A DNA stretch of 64,000 nt from CAVTJL01 sp963828215 (GTDB taxonomy: Bacteria > Pseudomonadota > Alphaproteobacteria > Geminicoccales > Geminicoccaceae): assembly GCA_963828215.1 (NCBI GenBank), contig CAWHFO010000079.1, positions 1 to 64,000 of the forward strand, written 5' to 3'. Under the pieces are notes generated by a model. It saw only the letters and a list, made by a program, of their open reading frames with translations, did no database searches and had not been told where the DNA came from. This document shows positions 17,480 through 27,036 of this stretch, piece by piece. Made by a program: the position numbers and the translations under genes. Numbering within the stretch: the stretch's first letter is position 1; each line of letters begins with the position of its first letter.

Positions 17480-18318
17480 CAGGCGACGCTCCGCAGCCCG
17501 TCGCGGCGCGCCGCCGCCTCGAACGCGATCAGGAGCTGGGCGGTCGCCGAGGCTGCGATCACGGCCGGCTCCTTTCCCTCGATGCCGGCGATGCCGATCG
17601 GGCAGACCAGCCGGTCGATCGCCGCTTTTGCGATGCCCCGCGCGCGGAGCTGGCTCTCGAAGCGCCGCCGCTTGGTGTCGGACCCGATCAGGCCGACCCA
17701 GGCGAGGTCGGCCCGGCGCAGCGCCGCCTCGACGATGTCGAGGTCGAGCGGGTGGCTGTGGGTCATGACGAGAACGAAGGTGCCGGGCGGCAGCTCCTGC
17801 ACCGCCGCGACCGGCTGCGGCTCGACACGCGGCGTCACATTGCCGGTGGGCTCGGTGGGCAGCAGATCGCTCCGGCCGTCGATCCAGAGCAGGCGGCAGG
17901 GCAGGGGCTCGAGCGCCCGGACGACCGCCTGCCCGACATGACCGGCACCGAAAAGCGCCAGGAGCGGCCCCCGATCGCTCTGCTCCGCGACCGACCGCTC
18001 GAGCGCCACGCGGTCGGTCTCGACGAGGCGATGAAGCCTCAGCCGGACCTGGCCGCCGCAGCATTGGGTGAGCGCGGGGCCGAGCGGCAGCGCCAGCTCG
18101 CTGTCTGCACCGCCGGAAAGGAGAAGCTCACGGGCAGCCTCGATCGCGCGCCATTCGAGATGGCCGCCGCCGATCGTGCCGGCGATCGCCTCCGCGGTGA
18201 CGAGCATGCTCGTCCCGGCCTCGCGCGGCGCCGACCCCCAGACATCGCTCACGGTGACGAGCACGGCCGGCTCGCCGCGATCGAGGCAGGCCAGCGCGGC
18301 GGTCAGCGTGGCGGTCAT
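17479..18318 (-). CDS. xdhC: Xanthine dehydrogenase accessory protein XdhC
   Basis: A 279-residue protein of the XdhC/CoxI family, which binds molybdenum cofactor and delivers its sulfurated form to xanthine dehydrogenase. The N-terminal half carries the conserved QCCGGQVRLRLH, and IGGGHLEWRAIEAAR precedes it. The C-terminal half is a Rossmann-like domain starting at LFGAGHVGQAVVRAL, followed by WIDGR and VMTHSHPLD, and ending with VCPIGIAGIEGKEPA. Its ATG overlaps the toxin stop (18315-18318, ATGA) and its stop overlaps the ATPase start. It is thus translationally coupled to the toxin-antitoxin pair, an arrangement I have not met before. Confidence 0.9.
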   Translation of the reverse strand: MTATLTAALACLDRGEPAVLVTVSDVWGSAPREAGTSMLVTAEAIAGTIGGGHLEWRAIEAARELLLSGGADSELALPLGPALTQCCGGQVRLRLHRLVETDRVALERSVAEQSDRGPLLALFGAGHVGQAVVRALEPLPCRLLWIDGRSDLLPTEPTGNVTPRVEPQPVAAVQELPPGTFVLVMTHSHPLDLDIVEAALRRADLAWVGLIGSDTKRRRFESQLRARGIAKAAIDRLVCPIGIAGIEGKEPAVIAASATAQLLIAFEAAARRDGLRSVA

Positions 18319-18659
18319 GGCGTCAGGCTTCCGTCTCGGGCCAGGCCGAGATGGATCATCAGGGCGGTATCGACCGCGCGGAGGACGTCGTCCTCCACCC
18401 GGCCAACCCTCCGACCTACCTTCACGCTCGGCACCGTCGTGACCTTGTCGACCATGATCCAGGATGGCTCGCGCAGGCCGTTGTTGGCGCTCGGCGTGAT
18501 GCGCGGCCTGAGCAGGCCGGCTCCCGTAGCGTCAGCCGTCGTCGGGCAGACGGTGATCGAGGTGGGTATGCTGAGAAGATCGCTCTGCACTACCACCGCC
18601 GGCCGCGGCTTGCCGGCAAAATCGCGCCAGGAGACGGTGATGACGTCTCCTCGCTTCAC
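18315..18659 (-). CDS. PemK/MazF-type toxin (endoribonuclease)
   Basis: A 114-residue MazF/PemK-fold protein. The family opening MKRGDVITVSWRDFAGKPRP followed by AVVVQSD is clear, and the conserved strand SWIMVDKVTTVP and the end helix DDVLRAVDTALMIHLGL match full-length toxins. Known members cut RNA at short motifs and are silenced by the antitoxin encoded just upstream. The ATG overlaps the antitoxin stop by four bases (18656-18659), and the stop overlaps the xdhC start, so the pair is embedded in the xanthine dehydrogenase operon. The frame is intact and the key early Arg/Pro/Val residues are in place, so activity is plausible. Confidence 0.87.
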   Translation of the reverse strand: MKRGDVITVSWRDFAGKPRPAVVVQSDLLSIPTSITVCPTTADATGAGLLRPRITPSANNGLREPSWIMVDKVTTVPSVKVGRRVGRVEDDVLRAVDTALMIHLGLARDGSLTP

Positions 18660-18919
18660 CGCTCGCCCTCGGCCTCCATGAGCGCGGGGATATCATCCTT
18701 CCGCTCGGGCCAGGCGGCGGTGCCCTCGATCCATGCCAGCACGTCGCGCTCATCGGCCGAGCGTGCGATCTGTTGACATTCCTCCCGGAGCGCCTCGCGA
18801 ACCGCAGGACTTCTGAGATCAGGGACCCAGATCGTCACCGGCCGCAATCCCTGGGCGCGAAGCCGATCGCGGTAGGCGCGCATGCGCTCACGAGACGTTC
18901 TCTTGGGGCTTTGGGCCAT
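18656..18919 (-). CDS. MazE-type antitoxin (DUF3018-like)
   Basis: An 87-residue partner of the toxin. The pattern SRERMRAYRDRLRAQGLRPV followed by TIWVPDLRSPAV is typical of the antitoxin MazE family proteins that accompany this kind of toxin. The N-terminal basic part would bind DNA and the acidic C-terminal tail (ERKDDIPALMEAEGER) would wrap the toxin. ATG at 18919 is chosen over a GTG at 18934 because GAAGG lies eight bases before it. A dyad at 18937-18948 just upstream is a candidate operator for autoregulation. Confidence 0.8.
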   Translation of the reverse strand: MAQSPKRTSRERMRAYRDRLRAQGLRPVTIWVPDLRSPAVREALREECQQIARSADERDVLAWIEGTAAWPERKDDIPALMEAEGER

Positions 18920-18936
18920 GGCTGTGACCTTCACGT

Positions 18937-18948
18937 GTCACCTGTGAC
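18937..18948. promoter_or_regulatory. Inverted repeat upstream of the antitoxin gene
   Basis: GTCAC-CT-GTGAC is a perfect five-base dyad that lies 18 bases before the antitoxin ATG, inside the 60-base gap after xdhB. A further GTGAC occurs at 18924-18928. Toxin-antitoxin operons are usually repressed by the antitoxin at such dyads, so it is the natural operator candidate. Confidence 0.4.
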
Positions 18949-18979
18949 ATAAGCCGGCCAGCGTTGCGGTGCAACATCG

Positions 18980-21292
18980 TCACGCCTGCGAGCCGGCGCG
19001 CAGCCTGTCCAACGCCATCAGCACGCGCTCGGGGGTGGCCGGCGGGTCGAGGCGGGGGCAGATCTTGTGGCCGGCGACGCTGGCGATTGCGTCCGAGAGG
19101 GCGTGGAGCACCGAGATCGCCAGCATGAGGGGCGGCTCGCCCACGGCTTTGCTGCGATAGATGGTCGGGTGGCGGTTGGCGCCGTCCCAAAGATCGATGT
19201 TCAGGATTTTCGGCCGGTCGCTGCAGCAGGGGATTTTGTAAGTGGAGGGGGCGTGGGTCCGCAGCCGGCCCTTGTCGTCCCACCACAGCTCCTCGGTGGT
19301 GAGCCATCCCATGCCCTGGATGAACCCGCCCTCGATCTGGCCGCGGTCGACCGCCGGATTGAGGGAGTGCCCCACATCGTGGAGGATGTCGGCGCGCTCG
19401 ACCTTGTACTCGCCGGTAAGCGTATCGACCAGAACCTCGCTGCAGGCCGCACCATAGGCAAAATAATAAAACGGGCGGCCGCGGCCGGCGGCGCGGTCCC
19501 AGTGAATGTCCGGGGTCTTGTAGAAGCCGGTGGCCGAGAGCTGGATGCGGGCGAGATAGGCCTTCTGGACGAGGTCGGGGAAGGCGATCTCGTTCTGTCC
19601 CACACGCACGCGGCCCGGCAGCCAGATCACCTCCTCGGCCGGCGCTTGGTGCAGCTCGGCCGCGAACGCGGTGAGCCGATCCTTGATGGTCCGCGCCGCC
19701 GCCTGTGCTGCCATGCCGTTGATGTCGGAGCCGGAGGAGGCGGCCGTGGCCGAGGTGTTCGGCACCTTGCCGGTGTTGGTCGCGGTGATCTTGATCCGCT
19801 CGAGGTCGATCTGCAGCTCCTCGGCCACCACCTGGGCCACTTTGGTAAACAGCCCCTGGCCCATCTCGGTGCCGCCGTGATTGAGATGGACCGAGCCGTC
19901 CTTGTAGACGTGAAGGAGGGCGCCCGCCTGGTTGTAGGCGGTCATGGTGAAGGAAATGCCGAACTTGACCGGTGTCAGCGCAAGGCCCCGCCTGAGCCAC
20001 GGGCTGGACTTGTTGAAGCTCCTGATCGCCGCGCGCCGGCCCCAATAGTCGGCCCGCTGCTCGAGAGCCTCGATCAGCTCGGGCAGGATGTTGTCGTCGA
20101 CCTGCTGATGGTAGGGCGTGATGTCCCGCTCGCCCTTGCCGTAGAGGTTGCGCTTCCTCACCTCGAGCGGGTCGAGCCCGGTCGCGAAGGCCACCTCCTC
20201 GAGCATCCGCTCGCCTGCGACCATGCCCTGCGGGCCGCCGAAGCCGCGGAACGCCGTGTTCGAGACGGTGTTCGTCCGGCACGGATAGGAGACGAGGCGC
20301 ACGTCCGGATAGAAATAGCCGTTGTCGGCATGGAAGAGCGCCCGGTCGGTGACCGGCCCGGAAAGATCGGCCGACCAGCCGCAGCGCGCGGCGAAGTCCA
20401 TCGAGACCGCTTTTATCTTTCCCTCGTCGTCGAAGCCCACCTCGTAGTCGACGAGGAAGTCGTGCCGCTTGCCGGTCATGATCATGTCGTCGTCGCGATC
20501 GAGCCGGCACTTGGCGGGCCGTCCGGTGCTCGTCGCCACCAGCGCTGCTATGCAGGCGAAGAGGTTGGCCTGGGTCTCCTTGCCGCCGAAGCCGCCGCCC
20601 ATGCGCCGCACCTCGACGGTCACGGCATTGTCCGGCCGCCCGAGAACATGGGCCACCATATGCTGGACCTCGCTCGGGTGCTGGGTCGAGCTCCAGACGG
20701 TGACGTCGCCGTCCTCGCCCGGCACCGCCAGCGCGGCCTGCCCTTCCAGATAAAAATGGTCCTGACCGCCGATGTCGATCCGCCCCGCCAGGCGGTGCTG
20801 CGCCTCGGCCAGCCCGCGGGCGGCATCGCCGCGGCGCATCGTCATCCCGTCGGTCACGAGATCACCACGCCGGCGCGCCTCGTCGACGTCGAGGATAGGG
20901 GGAAGGTCCTCGTAGTCGATCGTCGCGAGCCCGGCGGCCCGCCTCGCCTGGTCGACCGTCTCGGCCGCCACGGCAAAGAGCGGCTGCCCCCAGAACATCA
21001 CGACGTCGGTGGCGAAGACCGGCTCGTCGTCCTTGTGCACCGAGCTCACATCGTTCACGCCCGGCACATCGCCCGCCGCCAGCACGCAGCCGACGCCCGG
21101 CGCCGTGCGAACGGCGTCGAGGTCGAGCCGCAGCAGCCGCGCGTGCGCGCGCTCGGCCCAGGCGACATAGATCTCGAGGGTCCGTGCCGGGGCAGGAAGG
21201 TCGTCGATGTAGAGAGCCTCGCCGGAGACATGCTTGGCGGCGCTGTCGTGCACCCGGGCCTCGTGAACGCCGCCCCGGACCCGATCAGACAT
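18980..21292 (-). CDS. xdhB: Xanthine dehydrogenase molybdopterin-binding subunit
   Basis: A 770-residue molybdenum subunit of xanthine dehydrogenase, which oxidises hypoxanthine and xanthine to urate. Cofactor and active-site marks are MGGGFGGKETQ, AFRGFGGPQGM with the substrate-binding Arg, GGTEMGQGLFTKVAQ, SDINGMAAQAAA and the catalytic Glu in VGEPPLMLAIS. The length and the start MSDRVRGGVHEARVHDSA, followed by HVSGEALYIDDLP, are normal for bacterial XdhB. The frame is intact. ATG at 21292 overlaps the xdhA stop by eight bases; a long in-frame extension upstream is a shadow of xdhA. Confidence 0.93.
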   Translation of the reverse strand: MSDRVRGGVHEARVHDSAAKHVSGEALYIDDLPAPARTLEIYVAWAERAHARLLRLDLDAVRTAPGVGCVLAAGDVPGVNDVSSVHKDDEPVFATDVVMFWGQPLFAVAAETVDQARRAAGLATIDYEDLPPILDVDEARRRGDLVTDGMTMRRGDAARGLAEAQHRLAGRIDIGGQDHFYLEGQAALAVPGEDGDVTVWSSTQHPSEVQHMVAHVLGRPDNAVTVEVRRMGGGFGGKETQANLFACIAALVATSTGRPAKCRLDRDDDMIMTGKRHDFLVDYEVGFDDEGKIKAVSMDFAARCGWSADLSGPVTDRALFHADNGYFYPDVRLVSYPCRTNTVSNTAFRGFGGPQGMVAGERMLEEVAFATGLDPLEVRKRNLYGKGERDITPYHQQVDDNILPELIEALEQRADYWGRRAAIRSFNKSSPWLRRGLALTPVKFGISFTMTAYNQAGALLHVYKDGSVHLNHGGTEMGQGLFTKVAQVVAEELQIDLERIKITATNTGKVPNTSATAASSGSDINGMAAQAAARTIKDRLTAFAAELHQAPAEEVIWLPGRVRVGQNEIAFPDLVQKAYLARIQLSATGFYKTPDIHWDRAAGRGRPFYYFAYGAACSEVLVDTLTGEYKVERADILHDVGHSLNPAVDRGQIEGGFIQGMGWLTTEELWWDDKGRLRTHAPSTYKIPCCSDRPKILNIDLWDGANRHPTIYRSKAVGEPPLMLAISVLHALSDAIASVAGHKICPRLDPPATPERVLMALDRLRAGSQA

Positions 21293-22749
21293 CGGCGGGC
21301 TCACGCGGCTGGAGCACCCGCGCCGGCGCGCGGCTCTCGAGGAAGCATTTTTTGAGAAGGTTCTGCGCCACGCGGAGCCGATAGCTGGCCGAGGCGCGCA
21401 TGTCGGAGATCGGCTGGAAGTCTTCGGCCAGCGCTGCCGAGGCGGCATCCACGCTTTTCTCAGTCCAGGCCTTGCCGGCCAGCGCCGCCTCGGCAGCCTT
21501 GGCCCGCTTGGGCGTGGCGGCCATGCCTCCCATGGCGATTCTCGCCTCGGTCCACACGGCCATCCGCGATCGCGATCGAGAAGGCCGCGCAGACGGCCGA
21601 GATGTCCTGGTCGAACCGTTTGCTGATCTTGTAGCAGCGCACGAGGCGATCCGGCTTCGGCCTGGGCACCCGGACGCCGAGCACGAGCTCGCCCGGCCGA
21701 CGGTCCTGCTTGCCGTAGGCAATGAAAAAATCCTCGAGCGGCATGGTGCGCTCGTCGCTGCCGCGGCGGAGAACGAGCGTGGCGCCAAGCGCTATCAGAA
21801 GCGGCGGCATGTCGCCGATCGGCGACCCGTTGGCGATGTTGCCGCCGATCGTCCCGGCATTGCGGATCTGGACGGAGCCCAGGCGGCGGACCAGCTCGCC
21901 GGCGTCGGGAGCGAGCCCGGCGAGCGCGCCGGCCGCCGAGCTGTAGGAGACGGCGGCGCCGATCTCGAGGCCCTCCGGCGTCTCCTCCAGCCGCTGCAGC
22001 TCCGCCACCCGGCCGGTCCACACCAGCGTCTCGAGCCGGCGATGCTGCTTCGTCACCCAAAGGCCGACGTCGGTGGCGCCGCCCAGCACGATGGCGTCCG
22101 GATACTCGAGCAGCGATGGCCGCCAGCTCGTCGACGGTGCGCGGGGCGATGAAGCGGCGTCCGTGGCCGCCGACGGCGTAGCCCTGGCCATCGTCCAAGG
22201 CCTTCAGCGCGGCCAGCACCTCGCCCTCGCGCGTCCGCCAGGTGGGCGTCCGCGCCTTCGCTGCCGCGCATCGACTCTGGCCGCATCGATGATCGGCCCA
22301 TAGCCCGTGCAGCGGCAGAGATTGCCGGCGAGCGCGTCGTCGATGGTGGCGTCGTCAGGCTCGCGTCCGCCCCGGTAGAGCGCATAGAGCGACATCACGA
22401 AGCCGGGCGTGCAGAACCCGCATTGCGAGGCGTTGGCGTCCACCATCGCCTGCTGCACCGGATGGAGCCTGCCGTCCGGCCCCTTGAGATCCTCGACCGT
22501 CAGGAGCTGGCAGCCGTCGAGCGTGGGCAGAAAGCGGATGCAGGCATTGATCGCCTCGTGGCGCAGGCGGTCGCCCTCGGGCCTCGCCACGACGACGGTG
22601 CAGGCGCCGCAGTCGCCCTCGGCACAGCCTTCCTTCGTGCCGACGCGGTGCTCGACCCGGCGCAGATACTCCAGCACCGTCATGGTCGGGTCGATGTCGC
22701 GCAGCTCGCGGGGCGCGTGGCCCAGCAGGAACCGAACGGAATCGCGCAC
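21285..22749 (-). CDS. xdhA: Xanthine dehydrogenase iron-sulfur/FAD subunit (shifts near 21552, 22114 and 22265)
   Basis: The electron-transfer subunit, 487 residues once corrected. The plant-type 2Fe-2S site is GTKEGCAEGDCGAC, the second cluster is formed by QCGFCTPG and NLCRCTGYGP, and the FAD domain shows GGATDVGL and NAGTIGGNIANGSPIGD. Three frame changes were located: one lost base near 22265 (after ARVDA), one extra base near 22114 (ELAAI|LLEYPD), and one extra base near 21552 (DGRV|TEARIAMGG). GTG at 22749, four bases after the uraH stop, is taken as the start; an ATG upstream in the same frame would overlap uraH. Confidence 0.88.
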
Positions 22750-22753
22750 CGGC

Positions 22754-23113
22754 TCAGCTCCCCCGGTAGGTGGTGTAGCCATAGGGAGAAAGGAGCAGCG
22801 GCACGTGGTAGTGCTGGGTGGGATCGGCGATGCCGAAGCGGATGGGCACGAGATCGAGGAACGGCGGATCCGACAGCGCGGCCCCGCTCGCCAGGAGATA
22901 GGGGCCGGCATGGAACAGCAGCTCGTAGCGCCCCGGCTCGAGCGCATCGCCTGCCAGAAGCGGGCCGTCGACCCGGCCGTCGGCGTTGGAGCGTGCCTGG
23001 ACCAAGCGCCGTCGCTCGGGGTCGAGCCGGAAAAGCTCGATCTCGAGGCCTGCCGCAGGCCGGCCCTGCGCTACATCGAGCACATGGGTCGTCAGTCTGC
23101 CACCAGGGGCCAT
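22754..23113 (-). CDS. uraH: 5-hydroxyisourate hydrolase
   Basis: A 119-residue transthyretin-related protein that hydrolyses 5-hydroxyisourate, the first product of urate oxidation. The N-terminal signature LTTHVLDVAQGRPAAGL and the C-terminal YRGS tetrapeptide, which separates these enzymes from transthyretin, are both present, with the substrate His in HYHVPLLLSPYGY. ATG at 23113 puts the conserved LTTHVLD near the N terminus; the frame continues upstream without a clear need. It is the first gene of the purine operon and is read away from otsB. No urate oxidase or OHCU decarboxylase gene is in the window. Confidence 0.93.
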   Translation of the reverse strand: MAPGGRLTTHVLDVAQGRPAAGLEIELFRLDPERRRLVQARSNADGRVDGPLLAGDALEPGRYELLFHAGPYLLASGAALSDPPFLDLVPIRFGIADPTQHYHVPLLLSPYGYTTYRGS

Positions 23114-23183
23114 CTCGGCATGTCCACTTACGGTGCCGCCAGAACCACGTTGCGGAACCGCATCCACTAGTCAAGGAGCAGTC

Positions 23184-24000
23184 ATGGCGAAGGACGCCCT
23201 CGAAAACCTGGACGAGATCGAGGCGCGCACGGCGGGGCGACGCGTCGCCGTCTTTCTCGACTATGACGGCACGCTGGTAGCCGATCGCCGACCGGCCCGA
23301 GCAGGCCGTCATGGCCCCGGCGACACGGGCCGCCGTGGCGCGGCTGGCCGAGCTCTGTCCGGTCGCGATCGTCAGCGGGCGCGGCCGCGCCGATGTGGAG
23401 CGGCTGGTGGCCTTGCCCGGCCTCACCTATGCGGGCTCCCACGGGTTCGACATCGCGGGGCCGGAGGGCGACCTCGCCGGCCACGGCGCGGGCGAGGGGC
23501 TCGAGCCGGTCATCGCCGAGGCCGAGGCCGAGCTGCGGGCGGCGCTGGACGGCATCCCGGGCCTCCTGATCGAGAACAAGCGCTTCGCCATCGCCGTCCA
23601 CTACCGGCTGGTCGACCCCGCCGAGGTGGAGCGGATCGTGACCGTGGCCGACCGGGTCGTCGCCCGCCATCCGGAGCTTCGCCGCGCCGGCGGCAAGATG
23701 ATCGTCGAGCTGCGCCCCGCCATGCCCTGGGACAAGGGCCGCGCGGTGCTCTGGCTCCTCGAGGCGATGCACCTCGACGGGCCCGACGTCACGCCCTTTC
23801 TATCTCGGCGACGACGAGACCGACCGGGACGCCTTCGCGGCGCTGAGCGGGCGTGGCATCAGCCTCTATCGTCGGCTGCTGCCGAGGAGGCCGATGCGGC
23901 AGACTACGTCGTCCCCGACCCGGCCGCGGCCCGCCGCTTCCTCGATGCGCTGGCCGCACGCCTTGCCGCCGTGCATAGCCGGGGCGCATCGAAGGCATAG
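23184..24000 (+). CDS. otsB: Trehalose-6-phosphate phosphatase (shifts near 23278, 23805 and 23872)
   Basis: A HAD-superfamily phosphatase that converts trehalose 6-phosphate to trehalose, 271 residues once corrected. The catalytic FLDYDGTL motif is near residue 28, the second HAD motif is IVSGR, the Lys motif lies in PAMPWDKGRA, and the metal motif is YLGDDETDRDAF. Extra bases near 23278 (GTLV|PIADRP) and 23805 (TPF|YLGDD) and one lost base near 23872 (ISLY|SAAAEE) interrupt the frame. AAGGAG precedes the ATG. No otsA is adjacent, so the synthase must be elsewhere. Confidence 0.87.
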
Positions 24001-24099
24001 GGAGCCGATATTTCAGGCTGGGCGGCCGATCGCCGATCCTGAGCCTCGTTCCCCCGGCCGCCTGGGGCGGCTGGAGAAGGGGCGAGGGGAGATCGGGCG

Positions 24100-24889
24100 A
24101 TGCACGGAGCCGCCACGACGATCGACAGCCGGGACACCGGATGCGCCGGCACCTGGCGCCAGCAGTCGGACGACGGGTGCTGGACCGTGCGGATCGTCGA
24201 TCCTCGTGAACGCGTCCTCGCGGCTCTCGCGAGCGCGCTCGCCGAGATGTTTCCGGCCACACGTCGGCTGCTCGGTGAGTGGGACTTCGCAGCGCTGGTG
24301 AAAGACTATCTTCACGGCCGGGAGGGGGCGGCTTGCACCCACGAGGCGCTGGCCACGCGTTTCCCTCTGTTCCTCGCGATGCACCCGCGAGCCCGGCCAC
24401 GGCCCTGGGCGACCGACCTTGCCCGCCTCGAGGCTCGCGTTGCGCCAGGTGCGCATCGAGCCCGCCGTTTCAGTCCTGCCGGCTGTCAGGCTGCGCCAGC
24501 TGAGCGCGGGCCAGCTCGCGAGGGGGCGGCTCGGCCTGCATCCGGGGTGGAGGATGGTAAGCTCGGGCTATCCGATTCTCGCGGCATGGCGAGCGCTGCT
24601 CTCGACGCATCCCGACGTTCGCTCGATAGCCCCCGCTGGCACCAGCGTCCTCCTCGGGCCGGGCAGTCACGGGGGCGTGCTGCTCTACGAGCTGCGGCCT
24701 GCCGAGCTCATCTTTCTGCGCTGGCTCCGGGCCGGCCGGACCGTCGCCGAGGCAGCCGAGGCAGCCGAAGCCGCGAGCACCGCCGGACCGCCCTTCGATG
24801 CCAGAGCCGCCGTCATCCATTTGGCGGGCCTCGGGGTCTTCGCCGTGCCGGTCGACCCGTTGGCGCTCGAGGCGAGCCTCGCCGCCTGA
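24100..24889 (+). CDS. DUF2063/HvfC-like protein (extra base near 24436)
   Basis: A 262-residue protein, once corrected, resembling the DUF2063 (HvfC N-terminal) family. In the N-terminal half, AEMFPATRRLLGEWDFAALV, then THEALATRFPLFLAMHP and WATDLARLEARVA follow the family pattern; in the C-terminal half, LGLHPGWRMVSSGYPILAAW and LRAGRTVAEAAEAA correspond to the second domain. The frame breaks after LEA near 24436 (LEA|ALRQVRIEP) by one extra base. Family members accompany DUF692-type enzymes that modify copper-binding peptides, but no such partner is next to it, so the function here is open. Confidence 0.65.
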
Positions 24890-24928
24890 TCCCTCCCTGC
24901 CTCAACCCGACTTCGAAGGAAGCCGCCC

Positions 24929-26253
24929 ATGCCCATGAGCCAGCCCGCGCGGCCACATGTCGTCATCGTCGGCGTCGGCTTCGGCGGCCTCGCCTGTGCC
25001 AGGCGGCTGGCCGGCATTCCGGCCCGAGTGACCCTCATCGACCGCCGCAACTACCATCTCTTCCAGCCGCTGCTCTATCAGGTGGCGACGGCCGCCCTCT
25101 CGCCTGCCGACATCGCCTGGCCGATCCGCGCCACGGTGCGCGGCCAGAAGAACACGGCCGTCCAGCTCGGTCGCGTCACCGGCGTCGACCCTGGCGCTCG
25201 CGAGGTGATCGTCGATGACCAGCGGCGCGTGCCCTACGACTATCTCGTCCTCGCCACGGGTGCCCGGCACTCCTATTTCGGTCGCGACGAGTGGGAGGGC
25301 GTGGCGCCGGGCCTCAAGAAGATCGACGACGCGACCCTCATTCGCCAACGCGTGCTGATCGCCTTCGAGCGGGCGGAGGTCGTCGAGAGCGCGGTCGAGC
25401 GGGATCGCCTCCTCACCTTCGTCGTCATCGGGGGCGGCCCCACGGGCGTCGAGATGGCGGGCGCCATCGCCGAGCTCGCGCGCCACGCGCTCGTGACCGA
25501 CTTCCGCACCATCGACTCACGCGAGGCGCGCGTCGTCCTCGTGGAGGCCGGGCCGCGTCTGCTGGCGGCCTTCCCCGAGGCGCTCTCGGCGGAGGCGAAG
25601 ACGGGCGCTGGAGGGGCTCGGCGTGGAGGTCCGCCTGGGCAAGCCGGTGACCGCCTGCGACGAGGACGGGGTCGTCGTCGACGGCGCGCGGCTGCGCGCC
25701 GGCACCATCGTCTGGGGCGCCGGCGTCATGGCCTCGCCGGCCGCCAAATGGCTCGGCGCCGAGGCCGACCGGGCGGGGCGCATCAAGGTCACGCCAGCCC
25801 TCGAGGTGCCGGGCCACGCCAATGTCTTCGCGATCGGCGACACGGCGCTGGTGCTGGGCGAGGGCGGTCGGCCGGTGCCGGGGGTGGCGCCTGCCGCGAA
25901 GCAGATGGGTGCTTATGTCGGCAGGCCTGATCGACGCCCGCATCCGTGGCAAGGCGCCGCCGCGGCCGTTCCGCTATCGCGACATGGGCAGCCTCGCGAC
26001 GATCGGCCGAAAGGCCGCCGTCGCCAAGCTCGGGCCCGTCAGGCTCAAGGGGTTCGTCGCCTGGAGCCTGTGGGCCATGGCGCATGTCTATTTCCTGATC
26101 GGCTGGCGCAACCGGCTCGTCGTCAGCGTCAACTGGCTCTGGAGCTATCTCACCTTCGAGCGCGGCGCCCGGCTCATCACCGGCGCCTCGAGCGAGGCCA
26201 TGGGCGCCACGCCCGCACCTGTGGCCGAGCCGGCCGTCCGCGATGCCGCCTGA
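24929..26253 (+). CDS. Type II NADH dehydrogenase-like FAD oxidoreductase (extra bases near 25608 and 25931)
   Basis: A 440-residue FAD-dependent oxidoreductase once corrected, of the NDH-2 group that passes electrons from NADH to quinone without pumping protons. Landmarks are the FAD site VVIVGVGFGGLACARRL, RRNYHLFQPLLYQVATA, the NADH site FVVIGGGPTGVEMAGAIAEL, and the second FAD site NVFAIGDTA. The C-terminal part (LWAMAHVYFLIGWRNR, WLWSYLTFERGARL) is the amphipathic membrane-binding region of NDH-2. Extra bases lie near 25608 (AKT|ALEGLGVEV) and 25931 (GAYV|AGLIDARI). AAGGAA precedes the ATG. Confidence 0.85.
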
Positions 26254-26342
26254 CGAGGGCTGCCATTGCCGGGGCACGCGCGCGTCTGCCAAGATATGAT
26301 ACGGATCGCGGCCGCGGTGGCGGCGGTCCGCTGGGTTGGCCC

Positions 26343-27020
26343 ATGAGCCTCAAGAACGAGCTCGAGCGGCGGCGCGCCGCGGTCGCGAAGGCGCTTCCGG
26401 CGGAGGATCTTCGCGTCATCCGCGACACGGTGGAGCGCCTGCGCATGCTGCAGCTGGCCGAGCACAGCCTCGCCCCCGGGGATCATCTGCCGGACCTCGC
26501 CCTGCCGGACGATGCCGGACGCATCGTCACGAGCGGCGAGCTGCTGGCGCAGGGACCGCTCGTCGTGGCCTTCTTCCGTGGCGGCTGGTGCCCGTTCTGC
26601 GACGCGGCGCTCGAGGCGCTCGAAGGGGCACGGCCGACGCTCGAGGCGCTCGGCTGTCGGCTCGTCGGCATCTCGCCGCTCAGGCCGGAGGAGCTGGCCC
26701 ATTTGCGTGACGAGCGCGGTCTGGGCTTTTCCCTGCTGAGCGATGTCGGGGGGCAGGCGGCCGAGCGCTGCGGCGTCCGCTACGATCTCGCGGAGGAGCA
26801 TATCGAGTTCTATCGCCGCCAGGGAATCGATCTGCCGAAGCTTCACGGCGACGCGTCCTGGGCCTTGCCGATCCCGGCCACCTACGTGGTTCGGCCCGAC
26901 GGCGTGGTCGCGTTCGCCTTCGGCAACCCCGACTGGGCCTGCCGCGCCGAGCCCGAGGAGCTGGTCGCGGTCGTGCGCGAGATCGCCCGATCTGGGGACG
27001 ATGGAGCGGAGGCCCGATGA
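26343..27020 (+). CDS. Redoxin-fold AhpC/TSA-like protein with CPFC, copy 1
   Basis: A 225-residue thioredoxin-fold protein of the peroxiredoxin-like (AhpC/TSA) group. The active-site region is VVAFFRGGWCPFCDAALEAL, a CxxC near residue 80, and family landmarks LLSDVGGQAAERCGVRY and PIPATYVVRPDGVVAFAF follow. The first 45 residues form a helix pair (ELERRRAAVAKALP, TVERLRMLQL) not found in small AhpC. It lies 89 bases after NDH-2 and is followed by a paralogue. A peroxidase or thiol oxidoreductase role is inferred; the CxxC arrangement differs from the T-x-x-C of classical peroxiredoxins. Confidence 0.82.
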   Translation: MSLKNELERRRAAVAKALPAEDLRVIRDTVERLRMLQLAEHSLAPGDHLPDLALPDDAGRIVTSGELLAQGPLVVAFFRGGWCPFCDAALEALEGARPTLEALGCRLVGISPLRPEELAHLRDERGLGFSLLSDVGGQAAERCGVRYDLAEEHIEFYRRQGIDLPKLHGDASWALPIPATYVVRPDGVVAFAFGNPDWACRAEPEELVAVVREIARSGDDGAEAR

Positions 27021-27036
27021 ACGGGCGGCTGCACGC

